64,000 nucleotides of DNA from Atopomonas sediminilitoris (GTDB lineage: Bacteria > Pseudomonadota > Gammaproteobacteria > Pseudomonadales > Pseudomonadaceae). The stretch spans positions 62,001 to 126,000 of the forward strand of contig NZ_JAKUMM010000004.1 in assembly GCF_022601735.1 (NCBI RefSeq). Reading direction: 5' to 3'. The notes below the pieces were generated by a model. It was not told where the DNA came from. It saw only the letters and a list, made by a program, of their open reading frames with translations, and did not search any database. The translations under genes were made by a program, and so were the position numbers. Below, piece after piece: positions 26,638-36,081 of this stretch (position 1 is its first letter; the number at the start of each line of letters is the position of its first letter).

Positions 26638-27456
26638 TCAATCGACAAACAAGTCGGTCATCAGTTTGCCGCTTGGGTCATAGCGATAGCCTTCAAAATC
26701 AGTCACGCCATGCTCGCGCAAGATTTGCTCGTCGATCAGTAGGCGGCCACTGATGCTGCGTGCTTGGCTCGATAAAATCACGTGCGCCGCATCGGCCATG
26801 ATCGCGGGTTTGCGCGCGGCTTTCATCACCGAAGGGCCGCCGGCTTCAAACTCAATGGCGGCGGTGGCGATCACCGTTTGCGGCCACAGTGCATTAACGC
26901 TGATGCCGTACTTTTTGAATTCCTCGTGCATGCCCAAGGTCAGCATGCTCATGCCGTATTTGGTGGTGGTGTAGGGGCCGTAGTTGGCAAACCATTTGGG
27001 GTCTAAGTTTAGCGGCGGGCACAAACTTAAAATGTGGCCCTTGGACTGCTTGAGGTAAGGCAGCGCCGCTTGGCTGGCCACCATCACCGCGCGGGTATTG
27101 ATTTGGAACATCAAGTCGTAACGTTTAGGCGGCAGATGCTCGACCCCCGACAGCTTGATCGCGCCGGCGTTGTTAATCAGCGCGTCGATGCCGCCAAAGT
27201 GTTCGGCAGCTTGGGCCATCGCGGCTTTAACGGCGTCCTCGTCGCGCACATCCAGTTGCAGCGCCAGGGCTTTGCCGCCTGCGGCTTCAACCTCTTGCGC
27301 GACGGAGAAAATAGTCCCCGGCAGTTTAGGGTGTGCCTCGGCACTTTTGGCGGCGATGACAATGTTGGCGCCATCGGCGGCGGCCTTCAGAGCAATTTCA
27401 CGGCCGATGCCACGGCTGGCGCCGGTGATAAACAAGGTTTTTTGGTGTAACGACAT
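26638..27456 (-). CDS. atuG: Short-chain dehydrogenase AtuG
   Basis: 272 residues. SDR with NAD(P) motif TGASRGIGREIA (about 11-22), NNAGA, and a C-terminal extension typical of the HSDL2-like group; the active-site region reads YTTTKYGM with Tyr and Lys in the YxxxK arrangement. Predicted oxidation of a terpenoid alcohol or hydroxyacyl intermediate; the precise step is not established. It lies between atuF and atuH, preceded by the hairpin at 27488. Confidence 0.88.
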   Translation of the reverse strand: MSLHQKTLFITGASRGIGREIALKAAADGANIVIAAKSAEAHPKLPGTIFSVAQEVEAAGGKALALQLDVRDEDAVKAAMAQAAEHFGGIDALINNAGAIKLSGVEHLPPKRYDLMFQINTRAVMVASQAALPYLKQSKGHILSLCPPLNLDPKWFANYGPYTTTKYGMSMLTLGMHEEFKKYGISVNALWPQTVIATAAIEFEAGGPSVMKAARKPAIMADAAHVILSSQARSISGRLLIDEQILREHGVTDFEGYRYDPSGKLMTDLFVD

Positions 27457-27487
27457 GCACAGCTCCGCACAGTGAACAATAGGAATG

Positions 27488-27523
27488 CCCTGCTTGCCGG
27501 CCGATGGGGGCGGGCAAGCAGGG
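27488..27523. repeat. Intercistronic stem-loop between atuF and atuG
   Basis: CCCTGCTTGCC (27488-27498) and GGCAAGCAGGG (27513-27523) form an 11-bp GC-rich stem with a 14-nt loop, placed right after the atuF stop on the minus strand. No U-run follows. It may set relative mRNA levels by slowing decay of the upstream part or by partial termination. Confidence 0.65.
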
Positions 27524-27528
27524 GAGGA

Positions 27529-29535
27529 TTAAGCCTCGGCGGCTTCTGGTGTGACGCTGGCTTCGATTTCGACCAGTAGTTGGCGGTTCTTCACTTGATC
27601 GCCTTTGTTGACACCAACGCGGCGCACCACGCCATCGCTGCCTGCCTTGAGCGGGTGCTCCATCTTCATTGCCTCCAGCACCACTAACAGCTGGCCTTTG
27701 CTCACGGGCGTGCCTTCTTCGACCAGCACCTCGACGATGGCGCCGTCCATGGGGGCTTTGATCGCACCGCTGTTGGCGGCGGCTTGACCGCTGACCGGGG
27801 CGTGGGTGATGTCTTCAAGCTTTAAGTTGCCGCCGTGGGCAAACAGGTGCAGCGTGTCACCATCGTGGTGATAGGCCACGCGCTGGCGGACACCATCAAT
27901 GGCCACGGTGAGCCAGCGCCCGTCACAGGCCAGCAGCTGCAGCTCAACAAGGCTTTCTGCGTAGCGCACCTGCACAGTAGGCTGTGCACCACTGTGGATG
28001 ACATCGACTTCGATGCGGTGAGGCTGGTCGAGGTGCTTGAGGATGAACACCCAAGGCGCACTGCCGGCGCTGCGCCAGCCTGCCATGGAGGCTTGATGCG
28101 CCCGACTGCTGGCGCTGGCGTGATACAGCAGGGCAGCAGCCAAGGCCAGCTCGCGGGGGGTGGCGGCTTGCGGGCTCAGGCTTGGGTCGCGGTGAAAGTG
28201 CTCGCCAATAAACGCAGTGGTGGCATTACCGGCGGCAAACTCAGGGTGGGCGAGCAGGTTAGCCAGAAAACGCTGGTTGGCATTCACCCCCAGCAGCACA
28301 CATTGCTCCAGTGCCCGTACTAGCTTGCGCCGTGCGTCTTCACGGTTGGCGCCGTAGGCAATCACTTTGCCGAGCATCGGGTCGTAGAATGGCGTGACTG
28401 CTTGGCCTTCGCACAGGCCGTGGTCGATACGAATGCCGGGCAGCAGCTCTGGCTCCCAGCGCAGCACCGTGCCGGTTTGCGGTAAAAATTGATTGGCGGT
28501 GTCTTCGGCGTACAGCCGGACTTCGATGGCATGGCCGGTGAGCTTGATTTGCTCTTGGCGCAGCGGCAGCGGTGCGCCACTGGCGACTAAGATTTGCCAA
28601 GCCACCAGATCTTGGCCGGTGATCAGTTCGGTGACCGGATGCTCTACCTGCAGGCGGGTATTCATCTCCAAAAAGTAAAATGCACCGCTGGCATCGAGCA
28701 GAAACTCCACGGTGCCGGCGCCGACATAATTAACCTGTGCTGCGGCTTGCACTGCCGCTGCGCCCATGGCTTGGCGCAGCTCGGCGGTCATCACCGGACA
28801 GGGGGCTTCTTCAACCACTTTTTGGTGGCGGCGCTGTACGGAGCAGTCGCGCTCGCCCAAATACACAATGTTGCCGTGTTGATCGCCAAAGACTTGGATT
28901 TCCACATGGCGCGGTTGAATCACGGCTTTTTCAAGGATCAGCTCACCAGAGCCAAAGGCGTTTTGCGCCTCTGAACGCGCGGTGCGCAGTTGCGCGACTA
29001 ACTCATCGGCTTGCTGGACTAGGCGCATGCCACGACCACCGCCGCCGGCGCTGGCCTTGATCATCAGCGGATAGCCGATGCGCTCGGCCTCTTGGCGCAG
29101 TACGTCTTCGTCTTGCTCGGCACCTTCGTAGCCGGGAATACAGGGCACGCCGGCCTCGAGCATGGCGATTTTAGATAACCGCTTGCTGCCCATCAGGTGG
29201 ATGGCTTCGACGCTGGGGCCGATAAATACGATGTTGGCCTTGGCGCAGGCACGGGCAAAGTCGGCGTTTTCCGAGAGAAAGCCGTAGCCGGGATGAATGG
29301 CATCGGCACCGGTTTTGGCGGCGGCGGCCAAGAGGTTGTCGATCACGAGGTACGACTGATTGACCTGTGCCGGACCGATGCACACGGCCTCGTCGGCCAA
29401 TTGCACGTGGCGGCTTTCAGCGTCGGCGCTGGAGTACACCGCCACGGTGCGGTAGCCCAGTTCTTGTGCGGTGCGAATCACGCGGCAGGCAATCTCGCCG
29501 CGGTTGGCAATCAGAATTTTGCTAAAAGCAGGCAT
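27529..29535 (-). CDS. atuF: Geranyl-CoA carboxylase biotin-containing alpha subunit AtuF
   Basis: 668 residues from ATG 29535 (MPAFSKILIANRGE); the frame extends to 29589 without a good start. Biotin carboxylase domain (about 1-450) with ATP-grasp features such as KASAGGGGRGMR and EMNTRLQVEHPVTE, then a linker and a C-terminal biotinyl domain with the biotin-attachment EAMKME. Reaction in the pathway: ATP-dependent carboxylation of cis-geranyl-CoA together with AtuC. A methylcrotonyl-CoA carboxylase role is the alternative, but the gene neighbourhood favours geranyl-CoA. Confidence 0.93.
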   Translation of the reverse strand: MPAFSKILIANRGEIACRVIRTAQELGYRTVAVYSSADAESRHVQLADEAVCIGPAQVNQSYLVIDNLLAAAAKTGADAIHPGYGFLSENADFARACAKANIVFIGPSVEAIHLMGSKRLSKIAMLEAGVPCIPGYEGAEQDEDVLRQEAERIGYPLMIKASAGGGGRGMRLVQQADELVAQLRTARSEAQNAFGSGELILEKAVIQPRHVEIQVFGDQHGNIVYLGERDCSVQRRHQKVVEEAPCPVMTAELRQAMGAAAVQAAAQVNYVGAGTVEFLLDASGAFYFLEMNTRLQVEHPVTELITGQDLVAWQILVASGAPLPLRQEQIKLTGHAIEVRLYAEDTANQFLPQTGTVLRWEPELLPGIRIDHGLCEGQAVTPFYDPMLGKVIAYGANREDARRKLVRALEQCVLLGVNANQRFLANLLAHPEFAAGNATTAFIGEHFHRDPSLSPQAATPRELALAAALLYHASASSRAHQASMAGWRSAGSAPWVFILKHLDQPHRIEVDVIHSGAQPTVQVRYAESLVELQLLACDGRWLTVAIDGVRQRVAYHHDGDTLHLFAHGGNLKLEDITHAPVSGQAAANSGAIKAPMDGAIVEVLVEEGTPVSKGQLLVVLEAMKMEHPLKAGSDGVVRRVGVNKGDQVKNRQLLVEIEASVTPEAAEA

Positions 29536-29554
29536 AGGTGCAGTCCCGAATTCG

Positions 29555-30349
29555 TTATTGAGCCCAGTGCGCGGGGCGCTTCTGAACAAAAGCCATGGTG
29601 CCTTCGATGCCTTCTGGGCCGGTCACCGCTGCGGCAAACTGCTCCGCCGCGCCGTCGAGCAAGCTGGTCAAGGGTTCGTCTTCCGTGGCCAATAACAGGG
29701 CTTTGGTGTGGGCGTTGGCAATCGGGGCACAGCGGCGCACTTGGGCGAGTACCTCGGTTAAGCGCTCGTCGAGTGCGTCGCTGGGCTCGCAGTAATGCAC
29801 TAGACCCAGTCGCAGCGCCTCTGCGCCATCAAAACGCGCCGCGGTTAAGGCCAGGCGGCGTGCTTGGGTTAAGCCGATGCGCTTGACCACAAAGGGGGCG
29901 ATTTGCGCGGGAATCACCCCGAGGGTGGTTTCTGGCAGGCCGAATTTGCAGTCTTGTGCGGCAATGGCCACATCGCTGATACAAGCCAAGCCAAAACCAC
30001 CACCGAGCACAGCGCCTTGCAGCACGGTAATCACTACTTGCGGCACGTTTTGCGCTTGCTCAAGCAGGCTGCCAAAGGCGCGATTGAGTTCACAGTAGGC
30101 TTTGCTGCCGGCGCTGCGGGCATTGGCCATGTCTTTGATGTCCCCACCGGCACAAAAATGGCCATCGGCGCCGCGTAGCACCAGCGCACGTACGCTGTGG
30201 TTTTGCTTGACGCAGGCCAGCACCGCGCGCAGTTCGTTGACCATGTTAAGACTCATGGCGTTGCGGCTTTCGGGGCGGTTCAGGGTGATATGCAGCACGC
30301 CTGCATCAAGCTTCAGCAGCAGGGTGTCGCAGTGAGGTAGATCGGCCAT
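29555..30349 (-). CDS. atuE: Isohexenylglutaconyl-CoA hydratase AtuE (crotonase family)
   Basis: 264 residues from ATG 30349 with AAGGA seven bases upstream. Crotonase fold: NRPESRNAMS near residue 25, the oxyanion-hole segment GADGHFCAGGDIKDM (about 62-76) and GAVLGGGFGLACISD (about 109-123). Predicted to hydrate isohexenylglutaconyl-CoA after the carboxylase step. Twenty bases upstream of atuF on the same strand. Confidence 0.9.
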   Translation of the reverse strand: MADLPHCDTLLLKLDAGVLHITLNRPESRNAMSLNMVNELRAVLACVKQNHSVRALVLRGADGHFCAGGDIKDMANARSAGSKAYCELNRAFGSLLEQAQNVPQVVITVLQGAVLGGGFGLACISDVAIAAQDCKFGLPETTLGVIPAQIAPFVVKRIGLTQARRLALTAARFDGAEALRLGLVHYCEPSDALDERLTEVLAQVRRCAPIANAHTKALLLATEDEPLTSLLDGAAEQFAAAVTGPEGIEGTMAFVQKRPAHWAQ

Positions 30350-30399
30350 GGTGGGTTCCTTGTTCGTCGGCATTGCGAGGCGGCGTTATGGGCTGCAAA

Positions 30400-30432
30400 C
30401 AACGGCGTGCGGGTGAACCCTGCACGCCGTTG
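30400..30432. repeat. Intercistronic stem-loop between atuD and atuE
   Basis: CAACGGCGTGC (30400-30410) pairs perfectly with GCACGCCGTTG (30422-30432) around an 11-nt loop, seven bases after the atuD stop on the minus strand. No T-run. It is the second hairpin of this design inside the atu operon. Confidence 0.7.
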
Positions 30433-30439
30433 TGGCGCG

Positions 30440-31600
30440 TTAGCCTTTTTTCTTGCCGGGCAAGATGCCCATCAATTTGCAGATGATGCCGAGCATGATT
30501 TCGTCGGCACCGCCGCCAATGCTGACCAGACGCACATCGCGGTAGGCGCGTGATACGTGGTTGTCCCACATAAAGCCCATGCCGCCCCAGTACTGCAGGC
30601 ACGAGTCGGTGACTTCGCGGCCCAAGCGGCCGGCTTTGAGCTTGGCCATCGAGGCGAGCTTAGTGACATCTTTGCCGGCGACGTACAGTTCGGTGGCTTG
30701 GTAGGTGAGCGCACGCAGGGCTTCGATCTCGCTCTGCAGCTCGGCCATGCGGAAGTGAATCACTTGGTTGTCGATAAGTGGGCTGCCAAACGTCTTACGC
30801 TCTTTGCAGTAGGCGATGGTGGCATCGACGCAGTGCTCCAAGCCCTTGATCATGTTGGCGGCACCAAACAAACGCTCTTCTTGGAATTGCAGCATCTGCA
30901 TCATAAAGCCCGCACCTTCATGGCCGATGCGGTTGCGCTGTGGCACCCGCACGTTATCAAAGAAGATTTGCGCGGTTTCGGAACTGCGCATGCCGAGCTT
31001 GTCCAGAGGTGCGCTTAGGCTGATGCCGGGGGTATCCATCGGCACCACGATCAGCGATTTGTTGACGTGTGGCTTGTCGTCGCTGGTGTTGGCCAGCAAG
31101 CAGACAAAGTCAGCCGAGGGCGAGTTGGTGATCCACATCTTGCTGCCGTTGATCACGTAGTCGTCGCCGTCTTTTTTTGCAGTGGTTTTAAGCCCCGCCA
31201 CATCGGAGCCGGCACCGACTTCCGAAACGCCAATACAGCCGACCATGTCGCCGGCAATCGCAGGCTTTAAGAACTGCTCGCGCAGCTCATCGGAGCCAAA
31301 ACGGGCCAAAGCGGGGGTGCACATGTCGGTTTGCACGCCAATGGCCATGGGGATGCCGCCACAGTGAATGCCGCCCCATTCTTCGGCGGCCACCACCGAG
31401 AAGCTGTAATCCAGTCCCATGCCGCCGTACTGCTCAGGCTTTGAAATGCCTAATAAGCCTAAGTTGCCCGCTTTTTTGAAAATCTCGTGCATGGGAAAGC
31501 TGCCGGCTTTTTCCCACTCATCCACATGCGGATTAATTTCGCTGTCGATAAAGTTTTTGATCGTGCGGCGTAGTTCTTGGTGTTCTTGGGTAAACAACAT
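30440..31600 (-). CDS. atuD: Citronellyl-CoA dehydrogenase AtuD (acyl-CoA dehydrogenase family)
   Basis: 386 residues from ATG 31600; AAGGAG lies upstream, and the in-frame TTG at 31606 is less likely. FAD acyl-CoA dehydrogenase fold with GCIGVSEVGAGSDVAGLKTTA (about residues 125-145), WITNSPSAD, and the C-terminal CLQYWGGMGFMWDNHVSRAYRD segment. Predicted to oxidise citronellyl-CoA to cis-geranyl-CoA, passing electrons to ETF. Between atuC and atuE in a continuous operon. Confidence 0.92.
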   Translation of the reverse strand: MLFTQEHQELRRTIKNFIDSEINPHVDEWEKAGSFPMHEIFKKAGNLGLLGISKPEQYGGMGLDYSFSVVAAEEWGGIHCGGIPMAIGVQTDMCTPALARFGSDELREQFLKPAIAGDMVGCIGVSEVGAGSDVAGLKTTAKKDGDDYVINGSKMWITNSPSADFVCLLANTSDDKPHVNKSLIVVPMDTPGISLSAPLDKLGMRSSETAQIFFDNVRVPQRNRIGHEGAGFMMQMLQFQEERLFGAANMIKGLEHCVDATIAYCKERKTFGSPLIDNQVIHFRMAELQSEIEALRALTYQATELYVAGKDVTKLASMAKLKAGRLGREVTDSCLQYWGGMGFMWDNHVSRAYRDVRLVSIGGGADEIMLGIICKLMGILPGKKKG

Positions 31601-31617
31601 AACCAAACTCCTTAGAT

Positions 31618-33234
31618 TTACAGGCGGGCTACGCCAAAGGCATTGGGTTGAAGTGGGCGAATCGCCGCTTCATGACAAATATCGAGCAACAAGCCGAGCA
31701 GGGCGCGGGTGTCGCGGGGATCAATCAAGCCGTCGTCCCACAGATTGGCGGTGCCATACAGCGCGGTGGATTGGCTATCGAGCTTCTGTGCGGTGGCTTG
31801 TTCGATCATGTCGAGCATTTTCGGGTCGGCGGTTTGTCCCATCTTCGCGTGCTTGTCTTCGGTGACGATGCGCAGCACCTTGCCGGCTTGCGCGCCACCC
31901 ATGACCGCCGTGCGGCTGTTGGGCCACGCAAAAATAAAGCGCGGATCAAGACCGCGACCGCACATGGCATAGTTGCCCGCACCGTACGAGCCGCCGACGA
32001 CGATGGTGAGCTTAGGCACGCGTGCGTTGGCCACTGCTTGAATCAGTTTAGAACCGTGCTTGATCACGCCTTGCTGTTCGCTTTCGGTGCCGACCATAAA
32101 ACCTGTGGTGTTATGGAAGAACAAAATCGGCGTATTGCTTTGATCGCACAGCTGGATGAACTGCGCCGCTTTGGCCGCCCCTTGCGGGGTGATCGGGCCG
32201 TTGTTGCCGATAAAGCCGCAGGCGTGACCTTCGATCTGCAAATGGCCGCAAACGGTTTGCTGATCAAATTCGTTCTTAAAGTCTAAAAACACCGAGCCAT
32301 CGGCGATGCGCGCGATGATCTCGCGCACGTCATAAGGCTTTTTTGCATCCGCCGGCACAATGCCAAGCAGCTCATCGGTCGGGTAGAGCGGCTCTTTGAA
32401 GCTTCGTGCGGTGCGTGCCGGTAGCTGGGCATTCCAAGGCAGCATGGCGAGGATGTCGCGCGCCAGACGCACGCCGTCGGCATCGTTTTCCGCCAAATAC
32501 TCTGCAGTGCCGGCGACTTGCGCATGCATCTCGGCGCCGCCGAGTTGTTCATCGGTCGCAATCTCACCGGTGGCGGCTTTGAGCAGCGGCGGGCCGGCGA
32601 GGAACATCTTGGCTTTGCCGCGCACCACCACCACGTAATCGGATAAGCCCGGCTGGTAAGCGCCGCCTGCGGTGCTGGAGCCATGCACCACGGTGATCTG
32701 TGGAATGCCGGCGGCAGATAGACGCGCTTGGTTGGCAAACGCGCGGGCGCCTTCGACAAAAATATCCGCCGCGTAGGTCAGGTTGGCACCGCCGCTTTCG
32801 GCCAGTGTCACCACCGGCAGCTTATTTTCGGCGGCTATTTGCTGCAGGCGCAGCGATTTGCGCAGCCCACTGGGTGAGATGGTACCGCCCTTGATCGCGC
32901 TGTTATTGGCGATCACCAAACAGCGCACGCCTTCAACATAGCCAATGCCGGCGATCAGACCGCCACCGGCTTGGGTGCCGTCTTTGTCGTCGTGCAGCTT
33001 GAAGCCGGCCAGCGATGACAGCTCCAGAAACGGTGCGCCGGCATCGAGCAATAAATTCAGACGCTCGCGCGGCAGCAGTTGGCCGCGCTTGTCGAATTTA
33101 GCTTTGGCCTCACAGGCTTTATCCAACACCTTTTGTTCAACGTCGCGAAAACTGGCCACTGCCGCCAGCATGGCCTCGCTATTGGCGGCAAACTCGCCGC
33201 CGTGAACATCTAACTGTGATTCGATGCGAGGCAT
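31618..33234 (-). CDS. atuC: Geranyl-CoA carboxylase carboxyltransferase beta subunit AtuC
   Basis: 538 residues, AAGGAGTAAGC upstream of the ATG. Acyl-CoA carboxyltransferase with N- and C-terminal crotonase-like halves: GGANLTYAADIFVEG, GSSTAGGAYQPGLSDY (oxyanion region about 205-220), GNNGPITPQGAAKAAQFIQL and GGSYGAGNYAMCGRG. It transfers the carboxyl group from biotin on AtuF to geranyl-CoA. Start only 2 bp after the atuB stop, so the two are translationally linked. Confidence 0.93.
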   Translation of the reverse strand: MPRIESQLDVHGGEFAANSEAMLAAVASFRDVEQKVLDKACEAKAKFDKRGQLLPRERLNLLLDAGAPFLELSSLAGFKLHDDKDGTQAGGGLIAGIGYVEGVRCLVIANNSAIKGGTISPSGLRKSLRLQQIAAENKLPVVTLAESGGANLTYAADIFVEGARAFANQARLSAAGIPQITVVHGSSTAGGAYQPGLSDYVVVVRGKAKMFLAGPPLLKAATGEIATDEQLGGAEMHAQVAGTAEYLAENDADGVRLARDILAMLPWNAQLPARTARSFKEPLYPTDELLGIVPADAKKPYDVREIIARIADGSVFLDFKNEFDQQTVCGHLQIEGHACGFIGNNGPITPQGAAKAAQFIQLCDQSNTPILFFHNTTGFMVGTESEQQGVIKHGSKLIQAVANARVPKLTIVVGGSYGAGNYAMCGRGLDPRFIFAWPNSRTAVMGGAQAGKVLRIVTEDKHAKMGQTADPKMLDMIEQATAQKLDSQSTALYGTANLWDDGLIDPRDTRALLGLLLDICHEAAIRPLQPNAFGVARL

Positions 33235-33236
33235 GC

Positions 33237-34100
33237 TTACTCCTTAAACACATCTGGGACGTAGGCACGGTGAAAACCGTTGTACGCCGTGCTGTTTTGA
33301 CCTTTACCCAGGCTCCACGCACGGGTGCCTTGGCTGGCGGCGCCATCGATGCGGATGGTGTTGCCGCTGATAAAGTTGGCACCTGGGCTTAACAAGAACA
33401 CGATGGCCGCCGCGACCTCAGACTCGCTGCCGATGCGTTGCAGGGGAACGTGATCTTTGAGGTTACGAATCATGTTTTTCATCGACTCGGGGTAGGTGTC
33501 CATGCCGCTGGAGGCAATCCAGCCGGGCGCGACCGCGTTGACGCGCACCCCCGAGTGGCCCCATTCGTAGGCGGCGGTTTTGGTGAAATTCTCCATTCCC
33601 GCACGCGCGGCGCCGGAGTGCCCCATGCCGGGCATGCCGCCCCACATGTCGGCCAGCATGTTGACGATGCTGCCGCCGGTTTTGCTCATGCTCTGTAGGT
33701 AGACTTCTTTGGCGACCAAGAAGCCGCCCACCAAGTTGGTGCGCACCACGGTCTCAAAGCCTTTTTGGTTAATGCCAATTAACGGCGCGGGAAATTGTCC
33801 GCCCGCGTTGTTGACCAAATGGGCGATGCTGCCATGCGCATCCAGCACCGCTTTGACCATGGCTTTAACCGCGTCTTCATCACGGATGTCGCAGACTTGA
33901 TAGCTGGCGCGGCCGCCATCTTCGCTGATCTCAGCACAGGTTGTTTCCAGCTTTTCAGCCTTGCGCCCGACCAGCACCACGTGAGCGCCTAAATGTGCCA
34001 GCTCGTGCGCCACACAGCGGCCGATGCCGCTGCCGCCGCCGGTCACCACAATGGTTTGGCCGTCAAACAGCCCCGGATTAAACACAGATTGGTAAGCCAT
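33237..34100 (-). CDS. atuB: Short-chain dehydrogenase AtuB
   Basis: 287 residues, AAGGACACC upstream. SDR with TGGGSGIGRCVA (about 20-31), NNAGGQFPAP and a Rossmann fold of the 2,4-dienoyl-CoA reductase-like subgroup. It is required as part of the atu cluster in other pseudomonads; its exact substrate is not settled. Fourteen bases after atuA. Confidence 0.9.
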   Translation of the reverse strand: MAYQSVFNPGLFDGQTIVVTGGGSGIGRCVAHELAHLGAHVVLVGRKAEKLETTCAEISEDGGRASYQVCDIRDEDAVKAMVKAVLDAHGSIAHLVNNAGGQFPAPLIGINQKGFETVVRTNLVGGFLVAKEVYLQSMSKTGGSIVNMLADMWGGMPGMGHSGAARAGMENFTKTAAYEWGHSGVRVNAVAPGWIASSGMDTYPESMKNMIRNLKDHVPLQRIGSESEVAAAIVFLLSPGANFISGNTIRIDGAASQGTRAWSLGKGQNSTAYNGFHRAYVPDVFKE

Positions 34101-34114
34101 CGAAGGTGTCCTTG

Positions 34115-35905
34115 TTACAGGCTATCTGCCAGTGCTTGGGGCACTGGGATGGGATATTCGAGCAGTTGTTGGGCGTACGCTTTGCCTTGCGGGTCCATGC
34201 GCAAACTGGCAACGCCACCGCCGCCTAGGCTGTTTTCCAGTAAAAAGTTCAAACTGTGGCTGGCCGGTAAGTGCCAGCGCGACACGCGGCCATGCTGCGG
34301 GTCAAGCACGTGAGCAAAGTGCTCGGCCAGCGCTTGCTCGGTTAATGCGGCGGCAATCCATGGCAGGTATTCGGCGCGGCGCGCCATCACGCCGATGTTG
34401 CTGTGATTGCCTTTATCACCCGAGCGCGCCACCGCCAGTTTGCTCAATGGCACTGGGGTGGTTGGCTCCGCTTGTGGCGTGGGGACTGGCTGATTACAGG
34501 CGATCTCAGCAAGGTCGAGCGTAGGTAAGTGTGGCAACTCGACCGCGCTGTGCTCACCGTGCAGCTCAACGCTGAGTGCGCAGGCGTGCTTGTCTACCAA
34601 AAAGCTAAACAGACGAATCACCGGATAAACCGTTGGCCGGCCGCCGACGATGCCCGTCAGCCCAGGCGCCATGCCGGTGGCGGCTTGGGCGATCTCGCGT
34701 GAAAACAGAATCAGCGCTTCTTTTTTGGCATGACGTACCGCGATCTTGATCACGACCTCGCGCGTGTCGCGGCGCTGGCCGTGCTCGCCGTAGGTGGCCT
34801 CAGTGCCGAGCAACTCAATGCTGACCTCTTGATACGGGCCCCAGCCACGCGCGGCGAACAGTTCTTGGGTTTTGTTGATGATGGCTTGGCTGACGCGCTC
34901 GGCTTTTTGCGGTGCATCGATGCCGGCCATCAAACAACTGGCGGTGCAGCGAAAGCCGTCAGGGTAAGTAGCGCTGACCTTGTACTGCTCGGTCGGTGCC
35001 AGCCCTTTAGCGCCGCTAACAGCGACGCGGTTATCCGCCACTTGATTGAGCGTGACTTGTGAGAAGTCGCACACGACATCGGGCAGGTAATACGCGTGTG
35101 GGTCACCAATTTCATACAGCATTTGCTCGCCGACACTCAGCGGGGAGATCAGTCCGCCGCTGCCTTCTGGCTTGCTCACTACAAAGCTGCCGTCGGCGCT
35201 GACTTCGACAATGGGGAAGCCGATATGCTCGTAGTCGGGCACGTCTTGCCAGTCGGTAAAGTTGCCGCCAGTGCATTGCGCGCCGCATTCGATGATGTGG
35301 CCGGCCAGCGCGGCCTGCGCCAGTTGATCAAAATCGGTCCACTGCCAGTTGAATTCGTGCACCAGGGCTGCGCTGACCACGGCGCTATCCACAACACGGC
35401 CGGTGATGACAATGTCGGCGCCGGCGGCTAGGGCAGCGCTGATGCCCGGCGCACCTAAATAGGCGTTTACCGATACGCACATGGGCGGTAATGCGGCGCC
35501 TGTGAACATCTCGCTGATGCCTGTTTTGCGCAGTTCGGCCAGGTTGGGTTGCAGGTTGTCGCCATGCAGCACGGCAATCTTTAACTGCACGCCGGCTTGC
35601 TCACAGGCGGCGGCCAGTGCCTTGGCGCAACTTTGCGGATTGACCCCGCCAGCATTGCTGATCACGCGGATTTTTTTGCCAGCAATATCAGCGAGCAACG
35701 GGGTTAGCACTTCAATAAAGTCGCGGGCGTAACCTTCGTCCGGTTTTTTCATGCGTGCGCCGGCCATGATCGACATGGTGACTTCCGCGAGATAGTCGAA
35801 GACCAAGTAGTCCAGCTCTGCGCCGTGGACTAATTGCGCGGCAGCGGTTGAGGTATCGCCCCAAAACGCAGACGCACAGCCAATGCGGACGGTTTTCGTG
35901 GTCAT
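34115..35905 (-). CDS. atuA: Acyclic terpene utilization protein AtuA
   Basis: 596 residues from ATG 35905 ([17 protein letters not shown]); an in-frame ATG at 35917 is possible, and neither has a strong ribosome site. Contains the DUF1446 domain (about residues 5-440; e.g. [42 protein letters not shown]) and a C-terminal AtuA-type extension ([20 protein letters not shown]). The catalytic role is not established in the family, though the gene is needed for growth on citronellol. First gene of the operon, directly behind the two AtuR-type operators. Confidence 0.92.
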   Translation of the reverse strand: MTTKTVRIGCASAFWGDTSTAAAQLVHGAELDYLVFDYLAEVTMSIMAGARMKKPDEGYARDFIEVLTPLLADIAGKKIRVISNAGGVNPQSCAKALAAACEQAGVQLKIAVLHGDNLQPNLAELRKTGISEMFTGAALPPMCVSVNAYLGAPGISAALAAGADIVITGRVVDSAVVSAALVHEFNWQWTDFDQLAQAALAGHIIECGAQCTGGNFTDWQDVPDYEHIGFPIVEVSADGSFVVSKPEGSGGLISPLSVGEQMLYEIGDPHAYYLPDVVCDFSQVTLNQVADNRVAVSGAKGLAPTEQYKVSATYPDGFRCTASCLMAGIDAPQKAERVSQAIINKTQELFAARGWGPYQEVSIELLGTEATYGEHGQRRDTREVVIKIAVRHAKKEALILFSREIAQAATGMAPGLTGIVGGRPTVYPVIRLFSFLVDKHACALSVELHGEHSAVELPHLPTLDLAEIACNQPVPTPQAEPTTPVPLSKLAVARSGDKGNHSNIGVMARRAEYLPWIAAALTEQALAEHFAHVLDPQHGRVSRWHLPASHSLNFLLENSLGGGGVASLRMDPQGKAYAQQLLEYPIPVPQALADSL

Positions 35906-35940
35906 GCTCAATCTCATCAGTGAAGTGATGACTTAATCTA

Positions 35941-35956
35941 CCAAGCAAGCGCTTGG
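35941..35956. promoter_or_regulatory. Predicted AtuR operator, copy 1 (atuA side)
   Basis: CCAAGCAAGCGCTTGG: 6-bp arms CCAAGC/GCTTGG around AAGC. It is the exact reverse complement of the second copy at 35998-36013. It lies 35 bp upstream of the atuA start chosen here. P. aeruginosa AtuR is known to bind two inverted repeats in this intergenic region. Confidence 0.85.
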
Positions 35957-35997
35957 TTTGAAAAGGGCGCTTGTGTCATATTATGTGGGTATTTCTG

Positions 35998-36013
35998 CCA
36001 AGCGCTTGCTTGG
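35998..36013. promoter_or_regulatory. Predicted AtuR operator, copy 2 (atuR side)
   Basis: CCAAGCGCTTGCTTGG, the exact reverse complement of the copy at 35941. Centre-to-centre distance is 57 bp. It lies 68 bp before the atuR start, so it could provide autoregulation while both copies repress the divergent atuA promoter. Confidence 0.85.
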
Positions 36014-36081
36014 CTTGCATGCCCTGGCTTGGCTGAATAAAGTGCCGCCTTGCTTTTAAGACCGCGTGTTTGAGGTGTGAT

